The position numbers and the translations under genes were made by a program. A model generated the notes under the pieces. That model saw nothing but the letters and a program-made list of their open reading frames with translations. It was not told the DNA's origin and ran no database searches. A stretch of DNA of 44,814 nt from Mycobacterium sp. Lineage in GTDB: Bacteria > Actinomycetota > Actinomycetes > Mycobacteriales > Mycobacteriaceae. The stretch is from contig JAOPWC010000039.1 of NCBI GenBank assembly GCA_025965895.1, positions 1 to 44,814 of the forward strand, given 5' to 3'. Below, in pieces: positions 16,979-26,087 of the stretch; position 1 is the stretch's first letter; each line of letters starts with the position of its first letter.

Positions 16979-17551
16979 ATGAGCACACCACCTCAGATCC
17001 GCCCTGTCCCATCCGAATCGTCGGGCAGCGTAGGGAAGCCGCTGTTGAGGTGGGGCGCTGACACCGCCGCCAGGATCGCACTCTCGGCCGGCATGGTATT
17101 CAGCGGTCTGTTCGCGGGATTCCTCACCGCGGTCCTCGTGCTGGAAGCGAGCCTGCGACGTTTCCCGGCCGCCGTCTACGCCCAGGTCCGCCTCGTTGAG
17201 CTCGATCACCTCGACGACCTTGCCACCGTCTTGCTGCCCGCCGCGCTGCTGGCCACGGCGACCCTTGTCGTCGTCACGTTCACACGGCCCGGGCGCACCC
17301 GCTGGCTGGCAGGGACCGCACTGGCCCTGCTGCTGGCCACCTTTATCGTCAGTGCGCTGGTCAGCGTGCCCATCAACACCGACCAACAGAGCTGGTCGGT
17401 GCTGGCCCCGCCGATCGACTGGGCCAGTGTGCGCGACCGCTGGCAGATAGCTCATTTGGCGCGCACCATCACCGCCGTCTCCGCGTTCACCGTCCTTGTC
17501 GTGGCGGCCACCACACAACAGCCCACCTCGCGGCGGGATCAACGGCGATGA
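16979..17551 (+). CDS. DUF1772/anthrone-oxygenase-like membrane protein
   Basis: 190 residues from ATG 16979 (an upstream GTG at 16967 is also possible). Four hydrophobic segments (about 32-52, 85-105, 112-133, 165-185) surround a family stretch, FLTAVLVLEASLRRFPAAVYAQV, typical of DUF1772 proteins related to anthrone oxygenases. These small membrane proteins occur beside aromatic/polyketide modification genes. It follows the NmrA pseudogene by 8 bp and so sits under the MarR operator at 16527. A role in oxidising or tolerating aromatic compounds is inferred from the family and the island, not shown. Confidence 0.75.
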   Translation: MSTPPQIRPVPSESSGSVGKPLLRWGADTAARIALSAGMVFSGLFAGFLTAVLVLEASLRRFPAAVYAQVRLVELDHLDDLATVLLPAALLATATLVVVTFTRPGRTRWLAGTALALLLATFIVSALVSVPINTDQQSWSVLAPPIDWASVRDRWQIAHLARTITAVSAFTVLVVAATTQQPTSRRDQRR

Positions 17552-17939
17552 CGGCACCAACGCGCCCGGCAGCACTGCATTCGACACACGCAATGCTGCG
17601 GCTTTCCACCGACGCAGCCGCGTTGAGCTCCTGTCGCGCACGGTTGGGCATGCGCCCAACGGTCCGCGGTCTCGGCGATTCGATTGCTTTCCGTCATCGC
17701 GCTGATCCACCCCGACAGGAATCGAGACGTAGCGGCGAGCCTCAGCGGCGTGAACCCGTATGCCAACGCGTACGTGGTGACAACGTGACATTGATACCGT
17801 GCCCGGCCAGATTATCGGGACACAGCGCACCCCGCACAACGCCGGTGAGCCGGCAGTCCCGTCGCTTGACGGATGCCGAATATGCCCGTCGCCGTGTCAC
17901 TGTGGTAGCGCAGCGCACTCCGGTTACTGCGGAAACGAA
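17552..17939. other. gap before sigma factor gene
   Basis: About 390 bp. Two overlapping frames are open but have no family signal. A plus-strand stretch reads [18 protein letters not shown] and stops at 17786-17788; it looks somewhat protein-like and may be a relic. I looked for a SigH-type promoter (GGAA ... GTT) ahead of the sigma gene and found no site with correct spacing. Confidence 0.35.
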
Positions 17940-18599
17940 GTGAGTACCGCGATGACCGCTGACGACTGCGGCGGCGACTCGGTGGGCACACAGGGGGCGG
18001 AGACCGACGCCGCGCTTGCCGCTCGTTTCCAGCGTGACGCCATCCCGCTGATGGATCAGCTATTCGGCGGTGCGCTCGGCATGACACGAGATCGGCGCGA
18101 CGCCGAGGACCTGGTGCAGGAGACGATGTTACGTGCGTACAAGGGTTTTCGATCCTTTCATGAGGGCACTAACCTCAAGGCATGGCTATACCGGATTCTC
18201 GCCAACACCTGGATTAGCACCTGCCGTATGAAACGGCGGCGCCCGGCCGAGTATCCGGTGGACGAGATCACCGATCGACAATTGGCAGCTCATGCCGCCA
18301 ATGCCCCGATCGGCCTGCGCTCCGCCGAGGTAGAAGCCCTGGAATCTGCACCGGACGTGGAGATCAAGGCGGCGCTGGATACGTTGCATGAAGACTTTAG
18401 GATCACCGTATATTTCGCGGACGTGGAGGGCTTCTCCTACAAGGAGATCGCCGAGATCATGAACACTCCGGTCGGCACGGTGATGTCGCGGCTTCACCGG
18501 GGCCGCCAACAGCTGCGCGTGCGTCTTTCCAAGCTGGCAACGGAACGACGATTGGTGCGTAACCATCTTGCCCATGACGCGACGAAAGCCGCGTCATGA
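17940..18599 (+). CDS. ECF sigma factor, SigH-like
   Basis: About 219 residues from GTG 17940 (ATG 17952 is an alternative). Region 2: [19 protein letters not shown], then [20 protein letters not shown] and [17 protein letters not shown]. Region 4: [29 protein letters not shown] and [16 protein letters not shown]. The whole protein closely follows mycobacterial SigH, including the [16 protein letters not shown] linker and [11 protein letters not shown]. SigH is normally followed directly by its zinc-binding anti-sigma RshA (HxxxCxxC). Here the next gene is a convergent secreted-protein gene and no such protein is visible. It is therefore a SigH paralogue, probably responding to redox or heat stress, whose control must be encoded elsewhere or be transcriptional. 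Confidence 0.88.
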   Translation: MSTAMTADDCGGDSVGTQGAETDAALAARFQRDAIPLMDQLFGGALGMTRDRRDAEDLVQETMLRAYKGFRSFHEGTNLKAWLYRILANTWISTCRMKRRRPAEYPVDEITDRQLAAHAANAPIGLRSAEVEALESAPDVEIKAALDTLHEDFRITVYFADVEGFSYKEIAEIMNTPVGTVMSRLHRGRQQLRVRLSKLATERRLVRNHLAHDATKAAS

Positions 18600-18653
18600 C
18601 CTTGGGCACAACAAACTGTCCCGTTGACGGTCGCGATGTCATCCGCACAGGTG

Positions 18654-19877
18654 TCAGTGCCCCACCAGCAGGCGATACTGCGCCGCCGACTGTTGCTGAA
18701 CATCACGCTGCTGGTCGGAGAACACCTCGAACGCGTCCCGGTCGGCCACCGCCACGCAGTAGAACCGCCGCGGGGAGGTGCCGGAATCGTGGCCCCCGTC
18801 GAAGCATTGCGACGTAGGCAAGCCCTGCACCGTGGCCGCGGGCCGGTAGCTATTGCCACGGGCGGCGCGGGCCAACATGTCGGCGACCCGGGCGGCCCCG
18901 GCCGCATCGGCCGCCTGATACACCCTTGACCTGCTTACCGACACCGCGTCCACGCCTGCAGCAGCGAACACCGCCGCCGAGGCGGCGGGGTCGTCCTGAA
19001 AATGCAACGCCGCCCGCGACCGGTAGACCGTTGCACCGTTGGACCACAACGCATTCGGATTCAACGGCAGGGTGCGGGCGAGCAGCCGGGACGGGTCGGC
19101 GAGAATGTCGGCGAACTTGGTGGGATCTGTCGGCACGAATTGGCGGATCCGCGGCTCCTGCAGATCGAGGGTCTTTGCGATCAGGGCGACGGCGGTGTCG
19201 ATTCCTTGCTGTGATTGCGCGCACTCGTAGAGGACGTAGGCGCCGTGCGGCGAGAAACTGGTCACCACAGCTGCGGTACCGGCGTCGAAACGGGATGCGA
19301 TGGCGTTCGGGTGACGGGGAATAGAGACCACAGCCTCCGACGACTGGGGTTGATCCGCCACGGTTCGGATCGCCATCTGCGCTGCCGACGCGACAGCGGC
19401 CGCAGGATCGGAGAACCGCAACACCATCCCGATCAGCGTCATACCACCCGGCGACACCGACTTCCGGGCAGTGGAGAATCCGACGATGAAGCCATGCGCG
19501 GCGGCGGCATCGGCCAGCGGCTCAGGCAAGTCGCGGAAGCTGTCGAGCGTCATGGTGTTCTGCGGAATGGCCCGCAGCAGCGCAGGATCAACTTCATACG
19601 GCGCCACCACATCGTCGGCCATTCGCTGACCGTCCAAGACCCTGCCCCGTGACGACGATCCAGCGCGCCCGAACGCCGGCGGCACAATGACGGGATACGC
19701 GCCGGTGTCCAGGGCCGCGACATTTACCGGCGCGAAACCCGCGCCGCCGGCGCTGTTCTGCGACGATCCCGCGACGGTGACACCGCACCGTATCGCCCCG
19801 GCAACCGCCACGGCCGCGGCGGCGCAGGCGACAGCAACCCTCCAGCGGCCGCAGACGAGCTTAGACGTCCTCACCAT
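18654..19877 (-). CDS. DUF7373-type mycobacterial secreted/lipoprotein
   Basis: 407 residues. The N-terminus (MVRTSKLVCGRWR, then a hydrophobic run to about 32) is a signal sequence. The lipobox is imperfect (AGAIRCG), so lipidation is uncertain. The body shows two related halves with conserved segments: YEVDPALLRAIPQNT, GFIVGFSTARKSVSP, YECAQSQQGIDTAVAL and the ending CVAVADRDAFEV ... AAQYRLLVGH, as in the large DUF7373 family of mycobacterial lipoproteins of unknown function. It is convergent with the sigma gene (54 bp apart). A decayed second copy of its tail lies at 11884-12057. It is outside the cytoplasm; role unknown. Confidence 0.8.
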   Translation of the reverse strand: MVRTSKLVCGRWRVAVACAAAAVAVAGAIRCGVTVAGSSQNSAGGAGFAPVNVAALDTGAYPVIVPPAFGRAGSSSRGRVLDGQRMADDVVAPYEVDPALLRAIPQNTMTLDSFRDLPEPLADAAAAHGFIVGFSTARKSVSPGGMTLIGMVLRFSDPAAAVASAAQMAIRTVADQPQSSEAVVSIPRHPNAIASRFDAGTAAVVTSFSPHGAYVLYECAQSQQGIDTAVALIAKTLDLQEPRIRQFVPTDPTKFADILADPSRLLARTLPLNPNALWSNGATVYRSRAALHFQDDPAASAAVFAAAGVDAVSVSRSRVYQAADAAGAARVADMLARAARGNSYRPAATVQGLPTSQCFDGGHDSGTSPRRFYCVAVADRDAFEVFSDQQRDVQQQSAAQYRLLVGH

Positions 19878-20261
19878 CGCGGCGCACAGTCAGACCGCGG
19901 TTTGAGACGCGGCCCAGCATGCAACCGCGTCCCGTTGCCCGTGTGGGTGCATATCCACAGCTTGCTCCCCGGATGCTGTGAACACGCTGAGACTTCTGAC
20001 CATCGAATGGTCGCAACGCGAGAACGGATGCGCTGAGGAAACGCCGTACTTGACGTTTCGCCGGTCACCGAGGACTCCTCCCGCCCGGCGGCACGCTTAA
20101 CCGGCGGTGATTGCTGGAAGCCTTTGCGTGTTGTAAGAAACGGCGATTCTCATGCATTCTGCTACCAATCGGGGATTTGCTGAATCGAGACAATTACGCT
20201 CACGTGTCTGTCACCATGGGGAATCTCCACGAGGGGAAAATTCGCAGCAGGGGGTATCGGT
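19878..20261. other. divergent promoter region
   Basis: About 380 bp between the DUF7373 gene and the Rieske gene. No gene seen. The segment around 20110-20230 is noticeably more AT-rich than its surroundings, as expected for a promoter. Confidence 0.4.
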
Positions 20262-20729
20262 ATGACGGAACCGCAAGAAAGGTACACCACGGCCACCCGG
20301 CGCGGTGTTCTGATCTGCGCCGGTGCGTTAGGTGCGGGAGCGTTGCTGGTCGGGTGTGGCAGCAACGAGCCGTCCTCGGCCACACCGGCCAGCCGGGATG
20401 TCGACGACCAAGCGACGCCGTCGGTCGGCAGTACGCCGTTCGCGGCCGGTTCCGTGAACACCAGCGCAGTTCCAGTGGGCGGGGGCATGATCCTGGCTGA
20501 TCAGGACGTCGTGGTCACCCAGCCGCAGCCCGGCGTATTCAGGGCGTTCAGCGCTACGTGTACGCACCGGGGATGTCAGGTGTCCAGCGTGAGCGCCGGA
20601 ACCATCAACTGCCCTTGCCATGGCGCCCAGTTCAGCATCGCCGACGGGTCCGCCGCCGGCGGTCCGGCGTCGGCGCCGCTGTCTCAACGCGCCGTGACAC
20701 TCAACGGGAACACCCTGACGATCGGGTAA
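20262..20729 (+). CDS. Rieske [2Fe-2S] protein with Tat lipoprotein signal
   Basis: 155 residues. The N-terminus combines a twin-arginine motif (R13-R14 in TRRGVLI) with a lipobox LVGC ending at C32, so it is probably Tat-exported with its cluster and anchored outside by lipid. The Rieske cluster ligands are complete: CTHRGC and CPCHGAQF, followed by the loop SAAGGPASAPLSQR. The protein is only a Rieske domain plus linker, far shorter than QcrA. It has no membrane partner or oxygenase nearby. Such small Tat Rieske lipoproteins occur in actinobacteria with unclear electron partners. GGGGG lies about 9 bp before ATG 20262. Confidence 0.88.
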   Translation: MTEPQERYTTATRRGVLICAGALGAGALLVGCGSNEPSSATPASRDVDDQATPSVGSTPFAAGSVNTSAVPVGGGMILADQDVVVTQPQPGVFRAFSATCTHRGCQVSSVSAGTINCPCHGAQFSIADGSAAGGPASAPLSQRAVTLNGNTLTIG

Positions 20730-21020
20730 CGTCCGACGACGGCAACGCCGCACACCGATGGGTCGGCAACGCTCGGCGAAACTCAACTCGTTCACCGCTG
20801 TAAGCGGATGATGAGCGGCGCGGAGCAGACCCCGTCGGCTCCCCCCGATATTGTCGAGGGCGGCGGTTATCGGGGTGAGCGATGACGAATACCGTCGCGC
20901 GACGTGAAGCAGGGTTTGAGGTTCCCCACGATGTCGTTCGTCGACGCGGTTCCCGCGAAACCCGTCAGGACGGGTGCTCAAGCGGCACCTGAACCGTGAT
21001 CGCCGAGACGGGAGGCAGCC

Positions 21021-21905
21021 ATGAACGAAGAGCAGTACGAAAAGATGGCGAAGGGCGCGGGCTTCGTGGCCGCGCTGGATCAAAGTGGAGGCAGCACGCC
21101 AAAGGCGCTCCGTCTGTACGGCATCGGTGAGGATGCGTATTCCAACGAAGAGGAGATGTTCGATCTGGTGCACCAGATGCGGACTCGGATCATCACCAGC
21201 CCGAGCTTCGACGGAAACCGGATCATTGCCGCAATCCTCTTCGAGAACACGATGGACCGGGAGATCGAGGGTCGCCCGAGCTCGGACTACCTGTGGAACG
21301 TGAAGCGGATCGTGCCGATCCTCAAGGTCGACAAAGGATTGGCCGGCGAACGGGACGGCGCGCAGGTCATGAAGCCGATCCCCAACCTCGACGACCTGTT
21401 GGCCCGCGCGCTCGACCACGGCATCTTCGGCACCAAGATGCGTTCCTTCATCAAGCTGCCCGGGGCAGGGCTGGACGCGGTGGTGCAGCAGCAGTTCGCG
21501 ATCGCGCGCCAGATACTGGCCACCGGTCTGGTGCCCATCATCGAGCCGGAGGTCGACATCAACAGTCCCCGCAAAGCCGAAGCAGAAGATCAACTGAAGG
21601 CCGGTCTCCTCGAGGAGGTCAACAAGCTTGACGACGGCCAGGTGGTCATGCTGAAACTCACGCTGCCCGACACCGACAACTTGTACGGAGAGTTCGTCGA
21701 GCATCCCAAGGTGAATCGCGTACTCGCCCTTTCCGGGGGTTACAGCCGGGAGGAGGCGTGCGAGCGTCTGGCGCGCAACAACGGTGTCATCGCCAGTTTC
21801 TCCCGCGCGTTGACCGAGGGGCTGACCGCCCAGCAGGGTCCCGAGGAGTTCGACGCGGTGCTGGACAAGGCGATCGCCGAGATCGCGGCCGCGTCGAGCA
21901 CCTGA
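21021..21905 (+). CDS. class I fructose-bisphosphate aldolase
   Basis: 294 residues with ribosome site GGGAGGC before ATG 21021. The sequence follows the bacterial Schiff-base aldolases: [17 protein letters not shown] near the N-terminus, [23 protein letters not shown], the active-site lysine in VVMLKLTLP, and [13 protein letters not shown]. It cleaves or forms fructose 1,6-bisphosphate in glycolysis/gluconeogenesis in the cytoplasm. Mycobacteria also have the class II zinc enzyme Fba; this metal-independent enzyme is an alternative, often more active at low oxygen or with iron/zinc limits. It stands alone with no operon partner, and no promoter motif was recognised. Confidence 0.92.
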   Translation: MNEEQYEKMAKGAGFVAALDQSGGSTPKALRLYGIGEDAYSNEEEMFDLVHQMRTRIITSPSFDGNRIIAAILFENTMDREIEGRPSSDYLWNVKRIVPILKVDKGLAGERDGAQVMKPIPNLDDLLARALDHGIFGTKMRSFIKLPGAGLDAVVQQQFAIARQILATGLVPIIEPEVDINSPRKAEAEDQLKAGLLEEVNKLDDGQVVMLKLTLPDTDNLYGEFVEHPKVNRVLALSGGYSREEACERLARNNGVIASFSRALTEGLTAQQGPEEFDAVLDKAIAEIAAASST

Positions 21906-21934
21906 GCGGCCGAAACGAGCGTTCGCCGTGTCGC

Positions 21935-22177
21935 TTAGTCGACAACCTCGGCCTCGGCGGGGCCGATCTTCTTATTGGCGGCCGCCATTGCTGCGTTGAC
22001 TCGCGCCGTGGCGTGATCAACCATCGCGCGGACCGTCTCGCTTGCGCTGCCGAGATCATCGGCTGCACTCCGCATGTAGGCAGTGACGTTGATGCGGAAC
22101 TGGTCACCGACATGCGCCAGCCGCCGGCGCAACCGGTCGTCCACTTCGACGGTCACGTATGGCAACCGGAATTTCAT
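21935..22177 (-). CDS. small hypothetical protein
   Basis: 80 residues from ATG 22177, with GGGGAG 8 bp ahead. A beta-strand-like start (MKFRLPYVTVEVDDRLRRRL) leads into long amphipathic helices (FRINVTAYMRSAADDLGSASETVRAMVDHATARVNAAM) that could form a coiled coil. It has no signal peptide and no family I can name. It is convergent with the aldolase gene (29 bp apart). A longer frame to 22285 is open but lacks a ribosome site. Confidence 0.6.
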   Translation of the reverse strand: MKFRLPYVTVEVDDRLRRRLAHVGDQFRINVTAYMRSAADDLGSASETVRAMVDHATARVNAAMAAANKKIGPAEAEVVD

Positions 22178-22338
22178 CCTGATACTCCCCGATCGTGCGT
22201 GGCTTGTGTTCACCGTAGAGCCCCGACGGGGTCGACCGCCATGACGTACATCGCACTCGCCCGTCCGTCGCCAGCGCACTGACAATTCGCTCAGATGAAA
22301 TGCGAGGTTCTGCGGGCCGCGATTCGTACGATTGGTGA

Positions 22339-23271
22339 ATGGAAGATTCCGAGCTCGTCAGGGGAGCGGTTTTGGCGACTTACCGCTACCTGCGGCTCGG
22401 AATGGTGGTGCTGATCATCTTTCTTGCCGCATCCATATTCTTCGCCGCGCGATCCGCCACCTGCTTGCAATCGACGATCAGCGACTACTACTTCACGACA
22501 GCGCATCCGGTGTTCGTCGGCGCGATTTGCGCGCTCGGAGCCTGCTTGATCGTCTATCAGGGCAGCTCCAACAGCGAAGACGCGCTGCTCAACTTCTCGG
22601 GCGTCCTCGCATTCATCGTCGCGCTCGTTCCGGCGACCCGACCCAAAGTCTGTGGGCCGGAACTTCCAGATTCTTACGACGCCGCGGTCGGCGCCAATGT
22701 CGGCGCGCTACTTGTCGCCGCAGCCGTCGCCGTGTTGATCTACCTGCCTATCAAAGCCTCCGCGGCAGGGCGACGTCGGACGACACCCGCGGCCAGCTCA
22801 CCCGCGATGGGCGGCTGGGCCAGGTTCTTCGACTGGTTGCAACGCATCTTGCCGTGGTTACTTGCGGTAGTGGTGCTGGTCGGGGTCGTCTGCTTCTTCG
22901 CGGTTCCGCGGGCCCAATTCGAGCGACACGCACATCTCACGGCGGCCATCGCCATGTTCATCGGCATCATCGTCGTCGTTGTGCTGAATGCCGTGTACGC
23001 AAGCCAGAGAAGCGACCGCCAACGTCGAGGCCATGTCTGGGTTACCGCCGTCTACATCGCCATCGCGGTTTTGATGCTTGCCACCTTGGTGGCCGCGATA
23101 TTCGTGCATGCCCGATATGGCCCGCAGTGGAAGCGATGGGGAGTCATTGCGCTCGAAAGCGCATTGATATTGGAATTCCTCGTTTATTGGGCGGTGCAAA
23201 CAGCGGACTGGTGGAAGGTGCCCGATTACCGCTGTGTGCTTCCCCCGGAACAGAAGGTGGCGATCCGCTAG
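22339..23271 (+). CDS. multi-pass membrane protein of unknown function
   Basis: 310 residues with about eight transmembrane helices (roughly 20-40, 57-77, 84-102, 117-140, 172-192, 200-222, 235-256, 265-287). The second half-helix region STISDYYFTTAHPVFVGAI resembles membrane proteins of the DUF998/FRAG-like type, where an S-x-Y-Y motif precedes helix 2. A cytoplasmic or outer loop of about 30 residues (140-170) is rich in Arg/Thr/Ala. No catalytic motif is seen. It is convergent with hsp20, with a terminator between. Function unknown. Confidence 0.75.
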   Translation: MEDSELVRGAVLATYRYLRLGMVVLIIFLAASIFFAARSATCLQSTISDYYFTTAHPVFVGAICALGACLIVYQGSSNSEDALLNFSGVLAFIVALVPATRPKVCGPELPDSYDAAVGANVGALLVAAAVAVLIYLPIKASAAGRRRTTPAASSPAMGGWARFFDWLQRILPWLLAVVVLVGVVCFFAVPRAQFERHAHLTAAIAMFIGIIVVVVLNAVYASQRSDRQRRGHVWVTAVYIAIAVLMLATLVAAIFVHARYGPQWKRWGVIALESALILEFLVYWAVQTADWWKVPDYRCVLPPEQKVAIR

Positions 23272-23351
23272 GCGACCAAGCCGCCGAGAGTGAACGGTCG
23301 GCCGGAACCCCGCGCGCTGGCTGCACGCTGGGCGGTCCGGTGACAGGAAGA

Positions 23352-23384
23352 ACCCGCAGCGGGCGGTTGCCGCCTGCTGCGGGT
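23352..23384 (-). terminator. hairpin between membrane protein gene and hsp20
   Basis: A 15-position stem (ACCCGCAGCGGGCGG at 23352-23366 with 23370-23384, one G-T pair) around a 3-nt loop TTG. It lies 12 bp past the hsp20 stop and could serve both convergent genes. Confidence 0.75.
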
Positions 23385-23396
23385 AGCCCTCACCTC

Positions 23397-23846
23397 CTAA
23401 GCGGATTCGACGGTGGTTGGCTCGATCGACTTCTTGTCACCGGCGTTGGTCACCTGGATGCGGCGCGGCTTGGCCCTCTCCGCCAGCGGAATCGTGACCG
23501 ACAGCACGCCGTTTTCGTAGGTCGCAGAGATCTTTGAGCTGTCGATGCCTTCGCCGATTGAGAGCTGTCGGCGGTAGGTGCCGAAGAATCTCTCGTTGGC
23601 GAGCCACTGGACTCCGCTCTCAGGCTGCGCCGTGCGGTGTGCGGTCAGGGTAAGCGTGCCGTTGTCAACGCTGACGTCGACGGAACCGGCGTCGACGCCC
23701 GGCAGGTCGGCGTTAATAACGTAGTGATCGTCGACCTTGTAGAGATCCATCGGCATGAACCGCGGAGTGCGGTTTGATCCGGTCTGGGTAGAGAGCAAAC
23801 TCCTGGTGAGAGCATCGACGTCGCTGAACGGATCAAAACGAAGCAC
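23397..23846 (-). CDS. Hsp20/alpha-crystallin small heat-shock protein
   Basis: 149 residues from GTG 23846 with AGGAGG 8 bp ahead. The N-terminal arm is short (MLRFDPFSDVDALTRSLL). The alpha-crystallin domain spans about 35-130: MDLYKVDDHYVINADLPGV, VSVDNGTLTLTAHR, ERFFGTYRRQLSIGEGID and the signature ATYENGVLSVTIPLAE (A-x-x-x-N-G-V-L). A C-terminal extension with RRIQV provides the I-x-V-like anchor. It is an ATP-independent holdase. A CIRCE element lies 74 bp upstream, so HrcA control is likely rather than DosR or HspR. A terminator follows. Confidence 0.93.
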   Translation of the reverse strand: MLRFDPFSDVDALTRSLLSTQTGSNRTPRFMPMDLYKVDDHYVINADLPGVDAGSVDVSVDNGTLTLTAHRTAQPESGVQWLANERFFGTYRRQLSIGEGIDSSKISATYENGVLSVTIPLAERAKPRRIQVTNAGDKKSIEPTTVESA

Positions 23847-23919
23847 AGCAATTCACCTCCTACGTCGTCCTCAGAGCCCGCCACCCTGGCGGGCAGCCAA
23901 TCACTGTGCAGCGACAAGA

Positions 23920-23946
23920 CTAGCACTCACGCAGCTGGACTGCTAA
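23920..23946 (-). promoter_or_regulatory. CIRCE element (HrcA operator) for hsp20
   Basis: On the plus strand CTAGCACTC - 9 bp - GACTGCTAA (read on the minus strand TTAGCAGTC - N9 - GAGTGCTAG). The consensus is TTAGCACTC-N9-GAGTGCTAA. Two of 18 bases differ and the spacer length is exact. Confidence 0.75.
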
Positions 23947-24073
23947 GAGGTGGCGGTAGAAATGTTTGCAGGATCGGCGGCATAACCTGCAAGGCTGCTG
24001 TTGCTTGCCATCGTTCTGCCAGGTTTCTCCCATATGCTGCCGCCGTGCGAGGGATCCCAAGGGCCCCAACGCC

Positions 24074-25000
24074 GTGACGACTCCGCTGACGGTGCCGACC
24101 GCCTTTGAATCATGGAGGTGGGACACCGGTTCGGGCGTTCTGATCGTGGTCCTTACCGTCGGCTACTGCTGGGCGTACCGGCGGGCGCGAGCGCCAGGCG
24201 CCGCGGTCAAAGCATCGCGCGCCTGGTGTTTCGGCGTCGCTGTCGCGCTCTGGATCATCGCGACGATGAGCATGATCGGCGTCTACGCCTACGTCTTGTT
24301 CTGGGTGCGTGCGCTCCAGGTTCTGCTGTTGCTGATGGTGATTCCGTTCTTTCTCGCCATGAGCCAGCCCCTGACAGTGCTTCGAGGAGCGCTCGGCCAG
24401 GTCGGTCAGCAGCGACTTGACGCAGTCTTGGCGACACGGCTGGCACGCGTGCTGACCCACCCACTGACGACATCGGTCGCGATGCTGGCGACCCCGTGGC
24501 TGCTGTACCTGACCCCCTGGTATGTCACGGCGCTTGAGAATCGACTGCTCGATGCGGTCACCCGAGTGCTGCTGATCGTCATCGGCTTCGGCTACTACTA
24601 CGCACGCCTGCAAACAGATCCCGTGCCGCACCGGTATTCGCAGATGATCTCGTTGATCATCAGCATCGTGGAAACAATCGGAGACGGGCTGCTGGGCATC
24701 GTCGTCTGGCTGGGTCCGTTGATCGCCGCCGACTACTACCTGGCACAGCACCACAACTGGGGCCCCAGCCCGCGAGTCGATCAATCGATCGGGGCGGGCA
24801 TTCTGTGGCTCCTTGGGGATGCGCTGGGTGTTCCATTCCTTCTCGTGCTGGTGCGGGCGTTCTCGGCTGACGAAAAGGCGCAGGCCAGCCAAGTCGATGC
24901 CGCGCTGGATCGCCTCGAGGAGACGCAACCCACGAGTGAGGGGTCCGGCTTGTGGTGGGAAGACGACCCGCAACTGCGTGAGCGGTTCAGGAAGGGATAG
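24074..25000 (+). CDS. cytochrome c oxidase assembly factor CtaG-like membrane protein
   Basis: 308 residues from GTG 24074 (MTTPLTVPTAFESWRWD). The caa3_CtaG family pattern is seen: a tryptophan-rich N-terminus, then helices with WCFGVAVALWIIATMSMIGVYAY, LFWVRALQVLLLLMVIPFFLAM, PLTVLRGAL, TPWLLYLTPWY and GPLIAADYYLAQHHNWG. About seven transmembrane helices in total. Actinobacterial members help assemble copper centres of terminal oxidases, or act in related copper handling. The C-terminal 50 residues are cytoplasmic and acidic. There is no cytochrome oxidase gene in the window; pat follows 88 bp later on the same strand. Confidence 0.85.
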   Translation: MTTPLTVPTAFESWRWDTGSGVLIVVLTVGYCWAYRRARAPGAAVKASRAWCFGVAVALWIIATMSMIGVYAYVLFWVRALQVLLLLMVIPFFLAMSQPLTVLRGALGQVGQQRLDAVLATRLARVLTHPLTTSVAMLATPWLLYLTPWYVTALENRLLDAVTRVLLIVIGFGYYYARLQTDPVPHRYSQMISLIISIVETIGDGLLGIVVWLGPLIAADYYLAQHHNWGPSPRVDQSIGAGILWLLGDALGVPFLLVLVRAFSADEKAQASQVDAALDRLEETQPTSEGSGLWWEDDPQLRERFRKG

Positions 25001-25088
25001 CGGCTAGTCGTCCTTGCCCTGCGAACAACGACAGTCGTAACGTCGCAACGACGAGCGACTCGATACGTAGCTGCCGCGAAGGGCATGC

Positions 25089-26087
25089 ATGGCCAAGCTG
25101 ACCACCGTCAACGCCGACGACCTGGCTGCACTACCCACGTTCGCCGGCGTGCCCGCCGCCAACCTGACCGATCTGGCAGCCAGCCTCGAACCGGTGCGCG
25201 TGCCGCGCGGCGACGTGCTGATGCGTCAGGGCGAGCGGGCGCTGTCGTTCATGATTATCGCGTCCGGTGCGGTTGAAGTCCGGCGGACCGGCACCGACGG
25301 CACGACCCGTGTCGCCAGCCTGTCGGCAGGACTGATCGTCGGTGAGATCGCGCTGCTGCGGCACGCCACGCGGACCGCGACCGTCGTCGCCATCGACGAG
25401 GTCTACGGCTACGTCGGGTACGAGGAAGCGTTCAACAGGCTGCTGGACGTCCCAGATATCGCCGGCAAGTTGGTGCGCACGGCACGTCAGCGCTTCGCGG
25501 CGTTCATCACGCCCATCCCCGTCCAGGTCCGCGACGGCACCGAATTGATGCTGCGTCCCGTGCTGCCGGGAGACAGCGAGCGGGTGGCGCACGGGCACGT
25601 CCGGTTTTCGCCCGAGACGCTGTATCGCCGGTTTTTATCGGTGCGGGCGCCCACCGAGGCGCTGCTGCGCTACCTGTTCGAGGTCGACTACGTGGACCAC
25701 TTCGTATGGGTTGTCACCGACTGCGCCGACGGGTCGGTGGTCGCCGACGGCAGATTCGTCCGAGACGCCGACGACCCGAGTCTTGCTGAAATCGCGTTCA
25801 CGGTCGCCGACGCCTATCAGGGCCGGGGCATCGGGGTGCTTCTGCTGGCGGCACTTGCGGTGGCCGCCCGGGTTGACGGTGTCGAACGGTTTCAGGCCCG
25901 GATGTTGGCCGACAACGCGCCTGCCCGCGCGATGTTGGATCGGTTCGACGCGGTATGGGAGCGCGACGAACCCGGGATCGTGACGACGACAGTCGACGTG
26001 CCAAAACTGAGGGCACTCCCGGTCAAACCCAAGGCGCTCAAGCAGATCGGCGACGTCGCGCGTCAGGTCATCGAAGCGTTCGACTGA
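25089..26087 (+). CDS. pat: cAMP-dependent protein lysine acetyltransferase (Pat)
   Basis: 332 residues. Residues 1-140 form a cyclic-nucleotide-binding domain; the phosphate-binding cassette reads GEIALLRHATRTATV, with G85-E86 and R95-T96 in the cAMP-contact positions. Residues 150-310 are a GNAT domain: VRDGTELMLRPVLPGD, the likely catalytic Glu E234 (DPSLAEIAFTV), the acetyl-CoA loop QGRGIGVLLL and a late DNAPARAMLDRF. This architecture and length match mycobacterial Pat (Rv0998, MSMEG_5458), which acetylates acyl-CoA synthetases and a universal stress protein when cAMP binds. The gene ends 25 bp inside the convergent esterase gene. Confidence 0.93.
   Translation: MAKLTTVNADDLAALPTFAGVPAANLTDLAASLEPVRVPRGDVLMRQGERALSFMIIASGAVEVRRTGTDGTTRVASLSAGLIVGEIALLRHATRTATVVAIDEVYGYVGYEEAFNRLLDVPDIAGKLVRTARQRFAAFITPIPVQVRDGTELMLRPVLPGDSERVAHGHVRFSPETLYRRFLSVRAPTEALLRYLFEVDYVDHFVWVVTDCADGSVVADGRFVRDADDPSLAEIAFTVADAYQGRGIGVLLLAALAVAARVDGVERFQARMLADNAPARAMLDRFDAVWERDEPGIVTTTVDVPKLRALPVKPKALKQIGDVARQVIEAFD

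Noticed and set aside
17548..17943. 131-codon plus-strand ORF before the sigma gene
   Set aside because: Composition rich in Arg/Pro/His with no family; overlaps the sigma start in another frame.
20020..20070. GGAA...CGTT as a SigH-type promoter upstream of the DUF7373/Rieske genes
   Set aside because: Spacing between the two elements is about 11 bp, too short for SigH.
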